Positions 52,486 through 60,869 of a DNA stretch of 64,000 nucleotides are shown here, one piece after another. Source of the DNA: an uncultured Dialister sp. Its GTDB lineage: Bacteria > Bacillota > Negativicutes > Veillonellales > Dialisteraceae. Each line of letters begins with the position of its first letter. Position 1 is the stretch's first letter. The notes below the pieces were generated by a model that did no database searches, was not told the DNA's origin, and saw nothing but the letters and a program-made list of their open reading frames with translations. Where the stretch lies: assembly GCA_934178345.1 (NCBI GenBank), contig CAKPQG010000001.1, forward strand, positions 62,001 to 126,000, written 5' to 3'. The position numbers and the translations under genes are program-made.

Positions 52486-52788
52486 ATAAAAAATAAAAAT
52501 GGTTGGCGGGTTCAGGGTTAGCCCTTGGGGCGTATCGCCCCTTGATTATGAATGAAAGCTTTGCTCAAATGAGGAATTAGAAATGAGAAATTAGAAATGG
52601 TGGTGCGGCGCATAAAACTATGGAAGCGCCGCAGAGGTTTGAAACTAGCGGCTTTCTCGTATCGCAAACCTAATCCCTAGCTACTAATTCCTAGTCACAA
52701 GTCACTTGCGACCCCTAATCCCTAATCCCTAATCCCTAATCCCTAGCTCCTCCACCCTGAACCTTGAACCCTTCTCTTTTCCCTTACT
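52486..52788. repeat. Intergenic composite repeat, reverse orientation
   Basis: No gene. GGGTTCAGGGTTAGCCC, GAGAAAT/GAGGAAT heptads, a GCGGCGC/GCGCCGC palindrome (52605-52632), the flank GGCTTTCTCGTATCGC, CTAATCC heptads (five in a row, about 52708-52745) and CCTTGAA heptads. Confidence 0.8.
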
Positions 52789-53136
52789 TTACTTTGTCTC
52801 TGCGCCTTCTGCCGGGCTCGGGTAGAAATAAACGATGCGATCCGGGGTAAAGACATTGCTGGCGAGCTTCTTCGCGAGGATCGGAGTCATCGCTTCTTCG
52901 AAGGCAACGACTTCGATCGGTTTCAGTACTGTATCTTCGACAAGGACGAAAATCATCGGATCGACAACCGGTGCATTTTCCGGCACCTCTTCGCGGTCGA
53001 GCGGAATGCTGAAAATGAGGCGTACTGTCGCTACATACGAGTCTCTATAATCAAAAATCGTGCCTCTGAAATTGTTTTCCCAAAGGGTACGCATCATTTC
53101 GATGCGATAAGGATCCTGCTTTTCTAAATCTTCCAT
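52789..53136 (-). CDS. Conserved-looking hypothetical protein, 115 residues
   Basis: A soluble, acidic 115-residue protein starting MEDLEKQDPYRIEMMRTLWE with RGTIFDYRDSYVATVRLIF and FEEAMTPILAKKLASNVFTP. AGGAGGT is well placed before the ATG at 53136; the longer open frame upstream is not used. I recognise no family. It stands alone between the SRP RNA region and the candidate RNA upstream of the cobalamin genes. Confidence 0.65.
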   Translation of the reverse strand: MEDLEKQDPYRIEMMRTLWENNFRGTIFDYRDSYVATVRLIFSIPLDREEVPENAPVVDPMIFVLVEDTVLKPIEVVAFEEAMTPILAKKLASNVFTPDRIVYFYPSPAEGAETK

Positions 53137-53442
53137 GGTTGACCTCCTGGTATGTTTTCTTTGAAACATTCTGTATCGGCTCTCATTGTACCCCATGAGG
53201 ATTGGGGAAAGCAAGGGGAGGATAGGATGCTGCGGTATAAAAGAAAAAGGCATATCGGATGTTTTTTTCAGTAAACCGTGTATATTTTAAAAATTCTACG
53301 ATGGTATGTTATGGAGAAAGGAAATCCTCCCGGGCGCCGAAAGCCCTTTACCACACTCCTTTGTGCACACACCTATAGGAAAGGAGAGCGGAGAGGGCAG
53401 ACGGCGGATCTGATTTCCCCGCTCCCGCCCGAAGGCGTGCTA

Positions 53443-53603
53443 GGGAAACGCTGATTAAATCGCAGAGTCAGATTTCACAAGAATTTTTATACATGACTTC
53501 GTCATAACCTTCCTTAAATAGCTCGCTATTCGCGTCAGGCTATTCCTCGTCATGTATAAAAATCCAAGAATAAAATCTGACAACGATTTAATCTGTGTTT
53601 CCC
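53443..53603 (+). mobile_element. MITE, 161 bp, full-length copy C
   Basis: Begins GGGAAACGCTGATTAAATCG and ends CTGTGTTTCCC with TA duplicated at 53441-53442 and 53604-53605. Its inside matches the reverse complement of copy A, so the two copies lie in opposite orientation. Confidence 0.9.
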
Positions 53604-53800
53604 TAGCCTCCGGAGAGCGTAAGAAATACAAATCACATAAAGACGCAGCAGGTCAAAATGATCTCATGCAGGATTCGCCTCGCGGGCTAACTCTAGAGCG
53701 AAGTTTAATCGCGTAAGCGATATGAACCGTGAAATGCGCTGGTGCCAGATTGCAGGGAATGCCTCCATGGACATATGGAGCTTGCTGCGCCTTTGTGATG

Positions 53801-53838
53801 GAAAAGTGCCCTTTTTCTAAGAAAAGGGCACTTTTTTC
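53801..53838 (+). terminator. Terminator at the end of the candidate RNA
   Basis: AAAAGTGCCCTTTT (53802-53815) pairs with AAAAGGGCACTTTT (53822-53835) and is followed by T residues. It lies 200 bases before cobU with no gene between. Confidence 0.92.
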
Positions 53839-54039
53839 GCATGTAACGAATACTATATGGAATCGCGCTGACTATTTTGAAACGTGGTCTTGACGGCCGG
53901 CTTCATTATATTTTTCTTTCGTGGGACCCGTTCACGCAAGTGGCTATCTAGCGCTGACTATGGTAAAATATAACGGTAAATGCCCTGAAGGGACAAAGAT
54001 AAATGCTCCGAAGGAACGAAAAATGAGGTGATGAGGAAA

Positions 54040-54630
54040 ATGAAGAATCAAATTTTTCTGGTTCTAGGCGGCGCGCGTAGCGGGAAAAGTGAATTTGCGG
54101 AGAAGCTGATGTATCATTCCGCAGGGAAAAGGAAGGGATACATCGCCACCAGCCAGATCTTTGATGATGAGATGAAGTATCGTGTCATGCTTCATCGCGA
54201 GAGGCGGCCGGCTGACTGGAAGACCTTTGAGGTCATGCACGAGGCGGGGCCGATGATGGATGAAATCCTCGCCGGCGCTGATGACATTCTTTTCGACTGT
54301 CTGACCATGTATGTGAATAACCTTCTGATGGATCATATGAAGGGGATCACAGTGGAGACATTGGGGGTGGAAGATCTGACGACGCTCCAGAAAGCACTGG
54401 AGAAGGATTTGGATCGTATGTTTGATTCGATTTCCAAAGTCACTGATAAAGAGATCATTTTTGTTTCCGATGAGCTGGGCATGGGCATTGTTCCGGCCAA
54501 TGCCATGAGCCGGGTATACAGGGATCTTGTCGGTCTGGCGAATCAGTATATCGCTAGGCGTGCTGACAAGGTATATCTGTCCGTGGCAGGGATTACCATT
54601 GAACTCAAAGAAAGAGGAGTGGAGTTATGA
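54040..54630 (+). CDS. cobU: Adenosylcobinamide kinase / guanylyltransferase
   Basis: Phosphorylates adenosylcobinamide and attaches GMP in nucleotide-loop assembly. The 196-residue protein has the P-loop LVLGGARSGKSEFAE (about residues 7-21), HRERRPADW (about residue 60, with the guanylylated His) and SDELGMGIVPANAMSR (about residue 147). ATG at 54040 is chosen with AGGTGAT upstream; GTG 54028 and ATG 54031 are alternatives. Its stop overlaps cobQ by ATGA. It opens the cobalamin operon. Confidence 0.93.
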   Translation: MKNQIFLVLGGARSGKSEFAEKLMYHSAGKRKGYIATSQIFDDEMKYRVMLHRERRPADWKTFEVMHEAGPMMDEILAGADDILFDCLTMYVNNLLMDHMKGITVETLGVEDLTTLQKALEKDLDRMFDSISKVTDKEIIFVSDELGMGIVPANAMSRVYRDLVGLANQYIARRADKVYLSVAGITIELKERGVEL

Positions 54631-56162
54631 TGACAAAAATCGCAAAAAGAGTCATGTTTCAGGGAACCAGTTCTCATGTAGGGAAAAGCATCCTGTGTAC
54701 GGCGTTTTGCCGCATTCTGACGCAGGATGGGTATAATACCGCTCCATTCAAAGCGCAGAATATGGCGCTGAATTCCTATGTCACCCGTTCCGGTGGGGAA
54801 ATCGGACGTTCGACAGTCGCGCAGGCGGAAGCGGCTGGTGCAGATCCGATCGTACAGATGAATCCGGTCCTTTTGAAACCGACGGGCAATTCCTGCTCGC
54901 AGGTCATTCTTCTGGGACAGTCGGTCGGTAACTACAGTGCTTCTGACTACCAGAACAAGTACAGCCAGCAGGCATGGGCGAGTGTAAAGGAAGCCCTCGC
55001 CTATATGGAGACGCATTATGATGCGCTGGTCATCGAGGGGGCTGGCAGTCCGGCGGAAGTGAATCTGAAGAAAAATGATATTGTCAATATGCGTATCGCC
55101 AAAGAATGCCATGCGCCGGTTTTCCTGATCGCAGATATTGACCGCGGCGGTGCACTCGCTTCGATCGTCGGCACGCTGATGCTGCTCGATGAGGATGAGA
55201 GAGCTCTCGTGAAAGGGCTCATTATCAATAAGTTCAGAGGAGATATCACCCTGCTTGAACCGGCGCTGACCTTCCTCAAAGAAAGGACAGGTGTCCCGGT
55301 CCTGGGTGTCATTCCTTACCTCGACAAGCTGGGCATCGACGATGAGGACTCGGTCTCCCTGCAGGATATGCCGAGCGACCATGTGATGAGAGATATTCAC
55401 ATCGCTGTCATGCAGACTCCGAAGATTTCGAATTTTACCGACTTTGATGCGCTCAATCATGAACCGGATGTGAATGTCCGTTTCGTTCAGCAGGGGGATA
55501 TGATCGGCCATCCGGATCTCATTATGCTGCCGGGCAGTAAGAATACGACGGAAGACCTGCTGTACCTGAAGCGGCAGGGCTATGCGAAGGAGATCTGCGA
55601 GCTGGCAGCAGAGGGCGTACCGGTCATCGGCATCTGCGGCGGTTACCAGATGCTCGGTGAAAAGGTCTGCGACCTGCTTCATGTGGAAAGTGAAAATGAT
55701 GAAGTCGAAGGGCTCGGCCTTCTGCCCTATGAAACTTCGATGCATGGCAAAAAGAATACCTATCAGGTGCTCTTTGACTGCGAGGAGCTGCCTTTCCTCA
55801 ATATGAAATTCTCCGCCAAGGGCATGCACGGGTATGAGATCCATATGGGGGAGACGACGCTCACCAAAGAGGCACAGTCCCTTTTCCATATCACGCAAAG
55901 AAGCGAAGCGCCGGTCGATCTGATGGACGGATTCATCAATGAAAAACACAATGTCTTTGGCACCTACTGCCATGGCATATTCGATAATGATGAGATCCGC
56001 CGCGCCGTCATCAATGCGCTCCGCCGGAGAAAGGGACTCGAAGATCTGCCGATCCAGTTCCGCTACAGAAAGTACAAAGAGTCGGAATTCGACCGTCTGG
56101 CGAATACTGTCAGAAAGAATTTTGACATGGACGCCTTCTATCAGATCCTGGAGAATGAATAA
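54627..56162 (+). CDS. cobQ: Cobyric acid synthase
   Basis: Amidates four side chains of adenosylcobyrinic acid diamide with glutamine. The 511-residue protein (CobQ/CbiP) has an N-terminal dethiobiotin synthase-like ATP domain (MFQGTSSHVGKS, MALNSYVT, IEGAGSPAE) and a C-terminal glutamine amidotransferase domain with the catalytic Cys in IGICGGYQML (about residue 336) and His in GTYCHGIFD (about residue 449). Tight overlaps with cobU and the next gene show one operon. Confidence 0.96.
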   Translation: MMTKIAKRVMFQGTSSHVGKSILCTAFCRILTQDGYNTAPFKAQNMALNSYVTRSGGEIGRSTVAQAEAAGADPIVQMNPVLLKPTGNSCSQVILLGQSVGNYSASDYQNKYSQQAWASVKEALAYMETHYDALVIEGAGSPAEVNLKKNDIVNMRIAKECHAPVFLIADIDRGGALASIVGTLMLLDEDERALVKGLIINKFRGDITLLEPALTFLKERTGVPVLGVIPYLDKLGIDDEDSVSLQDMPSDHVMRDIHIAVMQTPKISNFTDFDALNHEPDVNVRFVQQGDMIGHPDLIMLPGSKNTTEDLLYLKRQGYAKEICELAAEGVPVIGICGGYQMLGEKVCDLLHVESENDEVEGLGLLPYETSMHGKKNTYQVLFDCEELPFLNMKFSAKGMHGYEIHMGETTLTKEAQSLFHITQRSEAPVDLMDGFINEKHNVFGTYCHGIFDNDEIRRAVINALRRRKGLEDLPIQFRYRKYKESEFDRLANTVRKNFDMDAFYQILENE

Positions 56163-57143
56163 GTGAGCGGGCTTCTTGCTTCCCTCACAGAGGCGGCGAT
56201 CCCTTTCGCCGCTCTTGTGGTGGATACGGTCTATGGCGATCCGCGCTCGAAATGGCATCCGGTGGTACTTATCGGAAATCTGATTTCCTTCTATGAGAGC
56301 CACCTGTACCCGGAGAAAAAGACGTCCGATGGAAATATGTTTCTTCGCGGGATGCTGACAGTGCTTCTCGTGCTGCTTACCGTAGGTCTTCTGACGGCTT
56401 TTCTGATTTACTTAGGGCATCTTGGCGGTCTGTGGCTCTATGCAGCCATCAGCACCGTTGTCCTTTATTTCACGATGACGCCGCGCGCGCTTGCCAGAGA
56501 CGGTCTGGAAATTTACCATCTTCTCAAAGATGAAAAGGATCTCGTGACCGCAAGAAAACGGCTGAGCTGGATCGTCGGCCGGGATACAGAGAATCTGGAT
56601 GAAAGCAATATAGCGCGCGGCACGATCGAGACTATCGCAGAGAATACGACGGATGGGATCATTTCTCCACTCTTTTATTTCCTGCTTTTCGGTCCGGTGG
56701 GAGCGATGGTTTATCGCGCAGGAAACACGATGGACTCTATGCTCGGCTATAAAAATGACCGTTATCTCTTTTTCGGACGCTTTGCGGCACGCCTCGATGA
56801 TGTGCTGAACTATATCCCGGCGCGTATCACCTTTCTGCTCTTTGTAGCAGCGGCCTTCCTTCTGCGTCTGGACTGGCGTCATGCTGTGGAGATCTGCCTG
56901 CGTGATGCGAAGAAACATCCGAGCCCCAATGGCGGCTATGCGGAAGCGACGGTCGCCGGTGCGATGCATGTGCAGCTCGGCGGGTATAACTACTATGAAG
57001 GGAAACCGGAATTCCGTGAATACATGGGGGATGCCGAGATCCCCCTGAAGTCGGACCACATCATGACCTCGATCATGATGATGTACGGTGCGACGATTCT
57101 TTTCATTGCGCTTGAGACGGTGCTGATTTATATCTTCTGGTGA
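56163..57143 (+). CDS. cbiB: Adenosylcobinamide-phosphate synthase CbiB
   Basis: An integral membrane enzyme that joins cobyric acid to aminopropanol (phosphate). The 326-residue protein has several helices and the family stretches DTVYGDPRSKWHPVVLIGN (about residue 21), ESNIARGTIETIAENTTDGIISPLFY split over residues 148-172, and AKKHPSPNGGYAEATVAGAM. A GTG start lies directly after the cobQ stop. Confidence 0.94.
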   Translation: MSGLLASLTEAAIPFAALVVDTVYGDPRSKWHPVVLIGNLISFYESHLYPEKKTSDGNMFLRGMLTVLLVLLTVGLLTAFLIYLGHLGGLWLYAAISTVVLYFTMTPRALARDGLEIYHLLKDEKDLVTARKRLSWIVGRDTENLDESNIARGTIETIAENTTDGIISPLFYFLLFGPVGAMVYRAGNTMDSMLGYKNDRYLFFGRFAARLDDVLNYIPARITFLLFVAAAFLLRLDWRHAVEICLRDAKKHPSPNGGYAEATVAGAMHVQLGGYNYYEGKPEFREYMGDAEIPLKSDHIMTSIMMMYGATILFIALETVLIYIFW

Positions 57144-57147
57144 TTTC

Positions 57148-57897
57148 ATGAATGCATTTTTAGTGGGTCTGCAGTTTCTGACCCGTATCCATATTTCCGA
57201 CCGCACCGTATGGAATGATGAGGAATTCGGGAAAAGCGTCACCTGGTTTCCTGTGATAGGATGGATCATCGGCGCTTTTATGTGCCTTATCTATTTCTTG
57301 ATGAAGCCGCTGGGGGTGCCGCTCTTGACGGGATTCCTTCTGGTGGTGGGCGAGCTCTTCCTCACCGGGGGGACACTCGCTGATGGGCTGATGGATTCCT
57401 CGGACGGCCTGTTTTCCGGCCGCTCAAAGGAGCGCTGTCTGGAAATCATGAAGGACAGCCTTATCGGCTCTTTCGGGATGCTCTCCATCCTGATCTTTGT
57501 GCTGGTGGAAACGCTTTCGCTTGGCTCCGCAGACGCGCCGCTCTATCTCGTTCTCATAGCGATGCCGACGCTGGGGCGGCTCAATATGGTGATTTCCATC
57601 TGTGAGTATCCCTATGCCCGTCCGTACGGCATGGGAAAAGCGTTTGCCGCCTATCGCGAGAAGTATGCACTGGAGAAAGCCTTTGTGCTCTCGCTGCTGC
57701 CCGCACTTTATTTCGGATGGACCTACCTTCTTCTGGCAGGGGCTGCCATCGCGATCGGGCTCAAGTTGAACAGTTGGGTCGTCAAGAAAATCGGCGGCAC
57801 GACAGGAGATACCTATGGATTTGTCACCGAGCTCACAGAAGCCTTTCTGGCTCTGCTGTTCGTCATTCTTACAAGGGGGCAGGTATGGCATATGTAG
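57148..57897 (+). CDS. cobS: Adenosylcobinamide-GDP ribazoletransferase (cobalamin synthase)
   Basis: The inner-membrane enzyme that condenses activated cobinamide with alpha-ribazole (phosphate). The 249-residue protein has six or seven helices and the acidic TLADGLMDSSDGLFSGRSKERCLEIMKDS region with the metal-binding aspartates (about residues 74-95, quoted in part). It follows cbiB by 4 bases and overlaps the kinase gene by 13. Confidence 0.94.
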   Translation: MNAFLVGLQFLTRIHISDRTVWNDEEFGKSVTWFPVIGWIIGAFMCLIYFLMKPLGVPLLTGFLLVVGELFLTGGTLADGLMDSSDGLFSGRSKERCLEIMKDSLIGSFGMLSILIFVLVETLSLGSADAPLYLVLIAMPTLGRLNMVISICEYPYARPYGMGKAFAAYREKYALEKAFVLSLLPALYFGWTYLLLAGAAIAIGLKLNSWVVKKIGGTTGDTYGFVTELTEAFLALLFVILTRGQVWHM

Positions 57898-58739
57898 TTA
57901 GCTCGCCAGGTTCCTGCGGCGAATTCATACAGGGCTATACAGAGGGGGCTTCCTTCATGGTGACCTGCCCGATCAATCGCTATGCGATGGCTCTGGTGGA
58001 TGATAAAGCCGATGATGTACTTCCTGACAAAGCAGAGGAAGCGCTGAAGAAGACGCTGGCTTATCTTGGAGAGACGGATCGGCCGTCCGTGCGCCTGATT
58101 TCCTCGATACCGAAAGGGAAGGGGCTTGCTTCGAGTACGGCAGATATCAGTGCTGTCGCACAGGCCGTTGCGCTTTCCTTCGGCAGGAAGCTGTCGATGG
58201 AGGAGATTGCTCACATTGCGCTCTCTATAGAGCCCAGCGATGCGACCTTCTTCGAAGGGATCGTGCAATTCGACTACCGGGAAGGGAAAGCGATCCGTTC
58301 TCTCGGGCTCTCACCGGCGATGGATATTCTCATCTATGACTGCGGAGGAGAAATCGACACGATGTCTTTCAATTCGCGGGAAGACCTCATCGCTTTGCAG
58401 AAAAGCAATGAAAAGGATATTGCGCGTGCTCTTCGTCTCTTCGAGAAAGGCATCGCTGAAAAATCCATCGACCTCATCGGTGAGGCGGCCTCTATTTCCG
58501 CTTTCTGCAACCAGAAGATCCTGTATAAAAAGCAGCTTTCTGATTTTCACAGGGTCGGTCTTTCCCTCGGCGGGAAAGGGGTCATCTGCGCGCACAGCGG
58601 GACTGTCCTGGGACTGATTCTGCCGCCGGGCATGGAGGCGCTGCCTCTTCGGGAAAAGCTGGAGGAAGCAGTCGATGGCATCACATTCCTTGATCTGGTG
58701 AGCCTCACCAATCGCGGTATGCAGGTAGAAAAAATCTAA
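57885..58739 (+). CDS. pduX: GHMP kinase, PduX-like L-threonine kinase
   Basis: A 284-residue GHMP-family kinase. VSSPGSCGEFIQGY at the start and the ATP loop SIPKGKGLASSTADISAVAQ (about residues 70-89) are clear. In cobalamin synthesis PduX makes L-threonine phosphate, the substrate of CobD, and CobD is encoded just downstream, so this assignment fits the context. The ATG at 57885 overlaps cobS. A hairpin follows at 58755. Confidence 0.88.
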   Translation: MAYVVSSPGSCGEFIQGYTEGASFMVTCPINRYAMALVDDKADDVLPDKAEEALKKTLAYLGETDRPSVRLISSIPKGKGLASSTADISAVAQAVALSFGRKLSMEEIAHIALSIEPSDATFFEGIVQFDYREGKAIRSLGLSPAMDILIYDCGGEIDTMSFNSREDLIALQKSNEKDIARALRLFEKGIAEKSIDLIGEAASISAFCNQKILYKKQLSDFHRVGLSLGGKGVICAHSGTVLGLILPPGMEALPLREKLEEAVDGITFLDLVSLTNRGMQVEKI

Positions 58740-58754
58740 TCGATACATTATAAT

Positions 58755-58786
58755 GAAAGCACGGACTCGATGGAGTTCGTGCTTTT
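58755..58786 (+). terminator. Terminator or attenuator between pduX-like gene and cobD
   Basis: GAAAGCACGGACTC pairs with GAGTTCGTGCTTTT with one G-U pair, then T residues. It splits the cobalamin genes into two units or causes partial termination. Confidence 0.8.
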
Positions 58787-58831
58787 TGTGTACGGAATAA
58801 GTAAAATTGATTTATAAAGGACCATTTCACT

Positions 58832-59908
58832 ATGTCTATCAAATCATCCCGCCATGGGGGCGATGTCTTTGGTCTCTCCGAAGAGGAGCAGGACAAAGTC
58901 TTCGATTTCAGTATCAATATCAATCCGCTCGGCCTGTCTCCCAAGGGAAGAGAAGCGCTCATGGCGCACTGGGAAAAAGAGACGCTCCGCTATCCGGATG
59001 TGGAGTGCCGCGCGCTGAAGAAAAGCCTTTCTATCCGTTATGGGATCTCGGAAGAATCAATGGCACTCGGAAATGGGGCGACTGAGCTCATGTACAAACT
59101 CGTCGAGCTTCTTCATCCGAAGAAAGTGATCGTTCCAGCCCCCTCCTTTTCAGAGTATCGTCTTTCCGCGGAGGCGGCAGGCTGCCCGGTGGACAGCTTT
59201 CTTCTCACGGCAGATCAGGGATTTGCCCTTCCCTTAGAGGAAATCGAGAAGAAACTTCTTCCGCATTCTTTGCTCTACCTCGGTCACCCCAATAATCCTG
59301 ACGGGCAGCTGCTTTCTCCCTCGGACTTTGAAGCGATTCTTCATTTGGTAAAGAAGAAAGAGAGCTTCCTCATCATCGATGAATCCTTTATTGATTTCGT
59401 AGGAGATGATGTGTCCTATCGGCGCGTTCTTGTGAATGAAACCTGCGGAGCGGTCGTGATGTCGCTCACCAAATTCTATGCCGTGCCGGGACTTCGTATC
59501 GGGGCCGCTTTTCTTCACCCTGCGCTGGCGGAAAGACTGCGAGATACGCTGATTCCGTGGAACGTGAATGGACTCGCGCAGTCCTACATGACGGCAGCGG
59601 CGCAAGACTTAGATTATATCAAGGATAGCAGGGTGTACTGTCAAACGGAAAGAGAAAAACTTTCGGTTGTACTTGAGGCTCTTGATTTCGTCAAGGTGCT
59701 GCCCGGCTCTGTGAATTTCATCCTCTGCCAGCTCATTGGAAAATTTGAAACGGCAGGGAAGCTGCAGAAAGCATTGATGCCGTATCACATATTTATCCGT
59801 CAGTGCGGAAACTATGAAGGATTGGACGAGACGTACTTTCGCGTCGCTGTGCGAACAGAAGAAGAAAATCAGATTCTCATAAAGGCGCTCGGCGCTGTGG
59901 AAAATTGA
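58832..59908 (+). CDS. cobD: Threonine-phosphate decarboxylase
   Basis: A PLP-dependent enzyme (aminotransferase class I/II fold, 358 residues) that makes aminopropanol phosphate for the cobalamin nucleotide loop. HGGDVFGLS, FSININPLGLS, LGNGATELMYKL (PLP phosphate), DESFIDF (PLP aspartate) and SLTKFYAVPGLRIG with the Schiff-base Lys (about residue 213) are visible. It could be mistaken for histidinol-phosphate aminotransferase, but the start and the neighbours favour CobD. AAAGGAC precedes the ATG. Confidence 0.92.
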   Translation: MSIKSSRHGGDVFGLSEEEQDKVFDFSININPLGLSPKGREALMAHWEKETLRYPDVECRALKKSLSIRYGISEESMALGNGATELMYKLVELLHPKKVIVPAPSFSEYRLSAEAAGCPVDSFLLTADQGFALPLEEIEKKLLPHSLLYLGHPNNPDGQLLSPSDFEAILHLVKKKESFLIIDESFIDFVGDDVSYRRVLVNETCGAVVMSLTKFYAVPGLRIGAAFLHPALAERLRDTLIPWNVNGLAQSYMTAAAQDLDYIKDSRVYCQTEREKLSVVLEALDFVKVLPGSVNFILCQLIGKFETAGKLQKALMPYHIFIRQCGNYEGLDETYFRVAVRTEEENQILIKALGAVEN

Positions 59909-59954
59909 ACCGAGGGACAGATGTGAATAGAGATAACACAAGGAGACGACAGCT

Positions 59955-60605
59955 ATGATTACACTATATCTTATCCGCCATGGAGAGACTGAATGGAATA
60001 AGTCGGGGCGTTATCAGGGCTCGACGGATGTGGCGCTCTCCGCTATGGGGGTGGCGCAGGCGGAGAAAGTGGCGTCCTATTTCAAGGATATCCCTCTTGA
60101 CGGCGTGATTACGAGCCCTCTGAAGCGAGCGCGAATCACGGCGGAAGGCATCGCAAAGTCCCATGGCATGGAGCTTGAAATCGTGCCTGCACTTCAGGAG
60201 CTTTGCTTTGGTGACTGGGAGGGGAAGACTTTCAGCGAGATCGATCAGCTCTGGCCCGGCATGATCCGTGAGATGTACCATCACCCTGACCAGCTGCGTC
60301 TTCCACACGGAGAGTCTTTCAGAGACTGTCAGGTGCGGACGATGGCATTCATGGAGGAGCTTCTATCCCGTGGGGATCATAAAAGCTATGCCATCGTCAG
60401 TCATGGTGCAGCCCTTCGCACGATCATCTGTGCAATGATCGACATTCCGCTGGCACGTTCATGGAATATGGGTCTATCCAATGCCAGTGTCACGGAGATC
60501 CGCCATTTTGTCGGAGAAAATAACATGAATGATATGAATATGCTTTTTTCTCTGAATCAGACCAGTCATCTGGCAGATACAGCGACATCGCATCTGCTTA
60601 AATAA
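59955..60605 (+). CDS. cobC: Alpha-ribazole phosphatase, histidine phosphatase family
   Basis: A 216-residue phosphatase with LIRHGETEWN (phospho-accepting His9), SPLKRARITAEGIA, LCFGDWEGKTFSEI and IVSHGAALRTIIC with the second His. The family is broad; the placement next to cobD and cobS suggests alpha-ribazole 5'-phosphate dephosphorylation. AAGGAG lies before the ATG. The hairpin at 60666 ends the unit. Confidence 0.85.
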   Translation: MITLYLIRHGETEWNKSGRYQGSTDVALSAMGVAQAEKVASYFKDIPLDGVITSPLKRARITAEGIAKSHGMELEIVPALQELCFGDWEGKTFSEIDQLWPGMIREMYHHPDQLRLPHGESFRDCQVRTMAFMEELLSRGDHKSYAIVSHGAALRTIICAMIDIPLARSWNMGLSNASVTEIRHFVGENNMNDMNMLFSLNQTSHLADTATSHLLK

Positions 60606-60665
60606 GGAGTAGTTCCTTAGGAAATGTTGTTTGGCCGAGGCCTGCTTTCTACATTTTACACTTTC

Positions 60666-60701
60666 AAATGCCGCATGAGTCTTATGCTCATGCGGCATTT
60701 C
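60666..60701. terminator. Terminator after cobC
   Basis: AAATGCCGCATGAG (60666-60679) pairs with CTCATGCGGCATTT (60687-60700). Confidence 0.88.
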
Positions 60702-60869
60702 TGCATGCTAATTAGTTCTTTACTTTTTCAAGTTGAAAATTCATGTGAGAGCATTTAAAATGGATAAAGTTATAATTTAATGATGGGAGCGATCATGGTG
60801 GCCGCCTGTAAGAAATATCTTAGATTTCTTTTTCCACGATGATGCTTCTGTGGAAAAGGAGCAATCAAT

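Larger units (their letters stand above)
53310..53838 (+). ncRNA. Candidate structured RNA, split by a MITE
   Basis: From GGAGAAAGGAAATCCTCC (53310) the sequence is free of the common repeats and rich in local stems: GGGC...AAGCCC, CTCCTTT...AAAGGAG, and GGAAATC (53319) with GATTTCC (53411). At 53443 a 161-bp MITE interrupts it; beyond it the unit continues with ATTCGCCTCG...CTAGAGCGAA and CCTCCATGGACATATGGAG and ends in a strong terminator. Without the MITE it would be about 370 nt. It does not show the conserved boxes of RNase P RNA, tmRNA or 6S RNA. Whether it is one RNA, a leader of the cobalamin operon, or two pieces is not settled. Confidence 0.35.
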
